DNA of 64,000 nt. Source: Amycolatopsis balhimycina FH 1894. GTDB taxonomy: Bacteria; Actinomycetota; Actinomycetes; Mycobacteriales; Pseudonocardiaceae. The notes beneath the pieces were generated by a model. That model was not told the origin of the DNA, ran no database searches, and saw nothing but the letters and a program-made list of their open reading frames with translations. This document shows, piece by piece, positions 62,892 through 64,000 of this stretch (positions are counted from its first letter, which is position 1; each line of letters begins with the position of its first letter). The stretch covers positions 10,181,508 to 10,245,507 of the forward strand of contig NZ_KB913037.1 in the NCBI RefSeq assembly GCF_000384295.1, read 5' to 3'. Position numbers and translations under genes: made by a program.

Positions 62892-63533
62892 TCAGGCAAG
62901 GCCGCTTTCGAGCAGGGAAGCCGCACGCCGGACTTGCCCGGCCACGGTGGCAACCGCCTCCGCGATCGGCCGGCCCGGACGCAGGTGGGTGCGCAGGGCG
63001 TGCACCTGGATGCGCCACAGCCCGATGAGTGCCGCCGCGGTGATCTGGACTTCGGGATCGGTGGGCTCGAGCCCGGTTCGCGAAGCGAGTGCTTCGGCGG
63101 CGATGTCGACATACCGGTAGGCGACGTCGCTGCGGTAGGCCCGCAGCGAAGGTGTGTCGCGGATGAGGTCACCGAACCTGCGGTAGGTGGTGAGCGCGTC
63201 GTCGTGGTCTCCGGCCGCGGTCAGGGTCGTTTCGAGGCCGGCCAGTTCGCCGTCGAGGACCCGCAGCATCGCGCCGACCGGCGGGAGCGCGGGATCCGCG
63301 AGGTGGTGGCGCAGCGCGCCGGCCGTGGCCTCGAGCCGATCCAGGAGGAGGGCCTCCTTGCTCGGGAAGTAGTTGAAGACCGTCTTTTCGGACACGCCGC
63401 ACGCTTCGGCCACGTCGGCGACGCGGACCGGCTCGAAGCCGCGTTCGAGGAACATGGTCATCGCGGTGTCGGACAGCTGCCGGCGCATCGCGCGCTTCTT
63501 CCGCTCGCGCAAGCCCTCTTCCGTGCGGGTCAT
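62892..63533 (-). CDS. TetR-family transcriptional regulator
   Basis: A 213-residue protein. HTH at about 14-60: AMTMFLERGFEPVRVADVAEACGVSEKTVFNYFPSKEALL. The C-terminal helical domain (about 75-205) is of the type found in actinobacterial repressors of membrane proteins and oxidoreductases. It probably represses the DUF1772 gene 58 bp downstream through the 28-bp palindrome between them. Ligand unknown. Confidence 0.9.
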   Translation of the reverse strand: MTRTEEGLRERKKRAMRRQLSDTAMTMFLERGFEPVRVADVAEACGVSEKTVFNYFPSKEALLLDRLEATAGALRHHLADPALPPVGAMLRVLDGELAGLETTLTAAGDHDDALTTYRRFGDLIRDTPSLRAYRSDVAYRYVDIAAEALASRTGLEPTDPEVQITAAALIGLWRIQVHALRTHLRPGRPIAEAVATVAGQVRRAASLLESGLA

Positions 63534-63581
63534 GCGCTCAGGTTACTGCGGTCACCGGAGAAATCCCGCCGCTATAAGGTT

Positions 63582-63989
63582 CTAGCGGCTGAATCCGGTC
63601 GCCACCGCGGCCGGCTCGCTCGCCGAGACGGCCTGATAGCCGGAACACAGGATGCGGAGCCAGTCGATCGCGCCGTCGCGCGCCGTGTAGTACGCCTGTT
63701 GCCCGACGAGGTGGTCGACGCCGTCGCGCTCGACTCGCAGCAGGTAACCGACGTGCCGGCAGCCGGCGATCCGGCCGGTCGTCACCGAGCACAGTTCGGT
63801 GATCCGGCGGCCGGGGCCGAACCAGCGGCCGAGGACGATCTCGCCGACGACTTCGGCGGGGTCGGTGGACGTCCAGTGACGGCCCGGGGTGAGGGCGGCG
63901 AAGTCGATCCGATCGGCCAGTACCGCGCGGAGCGCGGCCGGGTCCTGTTCGGCGAGTGCGCTGGCGAACTGTTCGCCTTCGGTGGTCAT
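63582..63989 (-). CDS. NTF2/SnoaL-like protein
   Basis: A 135-residue protein with the cone-shaped NTF2 fold pattern: N-terminal helices FASALAEQDPAALRAVLADRIDF, then WTSTDPAEVVGEIVLGRWFG, and beta strands ending AIDWLRILCSGYQ. Such proteins can be isomerases, cyclases or simple binders; nothing here fixes the activity. GGAGAGCACC precedes the ATG. Its promoter lies at or beyond the window edge. Confidence 0.75.
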   Translation of the reverse strand: MTTEGEQFASALAEQDPAALRAVLADRIDFAALTPGRHWTSTDPAEVVGEIVLGRWFGPGRRITELCSVTTGRIAGCRHVGYLLRVERDGVDHLVGQQAYYTARDGAIDWLRILCSGYQAVSASEPAAVATGFSR

Positions 63990-64000
63990 GGTGCTCTCCG

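Overview
This is about 70% GC chromosomal DNA from a filamentous-type actinomycete. GTG and TTG starts, ATGA/GTGA stop-start overlaps, twin-arginine and long Sec signal peptides, many ricin-type CBM13 modules, and NB-ARC/TPR and two-component regulators all fit Pseudonocardiales; an Amycolatopsis-like genome is my best guess, from style only. The window is dominated by secreted enzymes that take apart plant and host polysaccharides, with the sugar uptake, catabolism and regulators that go with them. No rRNA, tRNA, CRISPR array, transposase or phage gene was seen.

Layout. 1-3134: end of a NB-ARC/TPR regulator, a hypothetical, and a membrane-anchored sugar-binding-like protein. 3261-7097 (minus): xylan operon (SGNH/CE3-like esterase-CBM2, GH10 xylanase-CBM2, GH43-CBM6). 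7252-11047 (minus): GH27 alpha-galactosidase, GH12 endoglucanase behind two CebR-like boxes, SGNH esterase-CBM13. 11117-22165 (minus): a PUL-like operon running from an ABC sugar importer through DUF2264, a beta-helix enzyme and a GH54 arabinofuranosidase to a GH29 fucosidase. It carries the same CGAAA-N-TTTCG operator as the xylan operon. 22489-29282 (plus): FadR-type regulator, CE1-like esterase, LacI regulator, second GH54 with reversed domain order, and a clan GH-A hydrolase. 29448-34368 (minus): a DMT/EamA-glycosyltransferase fusion, a DUF998 membrane protein and an OmpR-type two-component system. 34510-40686 (plus): DUF1905 protein, UBP zinc finger, GH78 rhamnosidase, SGNH esterase. 40839-44608 (plus): ABC-2 exporter with a NarL-type two-component system. 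44686-50723 (minus) and 50957-59095 (plus): a divergent L-fucose regulon. 59395-63989: SRPBCC-ANL ligase fusion, GntR regulator, TetR/DUF1772 pair and an NTF2-like protein.

How the genes work together. The fucose region reads as a pathway. GH29 fucosidase releases L-fucose, a ribose-type ABC importer takes it in, and FucU mutarotates it. Fuconolactonase, fuconate dehydratase (FucD), a 2-keto-3-deoxyfuconate dehydrogenase (SDR) and an FAH-type hydrolase should then yield pyruvate plus L-lactate. LarA, with its cofactor genes larB, larC and larE, is embedded in the same overlapping operon and could racemise that L-lactate. A 15-bp motif (AGACATATGATGTCT and variants) lies twice in the fucose divergent promoter and twice upstream of the GntR gene at 61429-62136, which makes that GntR the likely local regulator. 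L-fucose dehydrogenase itself is not seen.

Most unusual signal. A structured repeat of about 100 bp occurs twice (16905-17005 and about 44606-44706; 91 of 99 aligned bases identical). Copy 1 sits in frame inside the signal peptide of the beta-helix enzyme, flanked by a 7-bp direct repeat; removing 108 nt restores a normal signal peptide. Copy 2 sits between convergent genes and supplies both stop codons. In each copy the right arm pairs with the sequence at or left of the left end. The arm bases that differ between copies are all matched by changes on the other side, which points to a structured RNA/ssDNA element or to base-pair-guided target choice.
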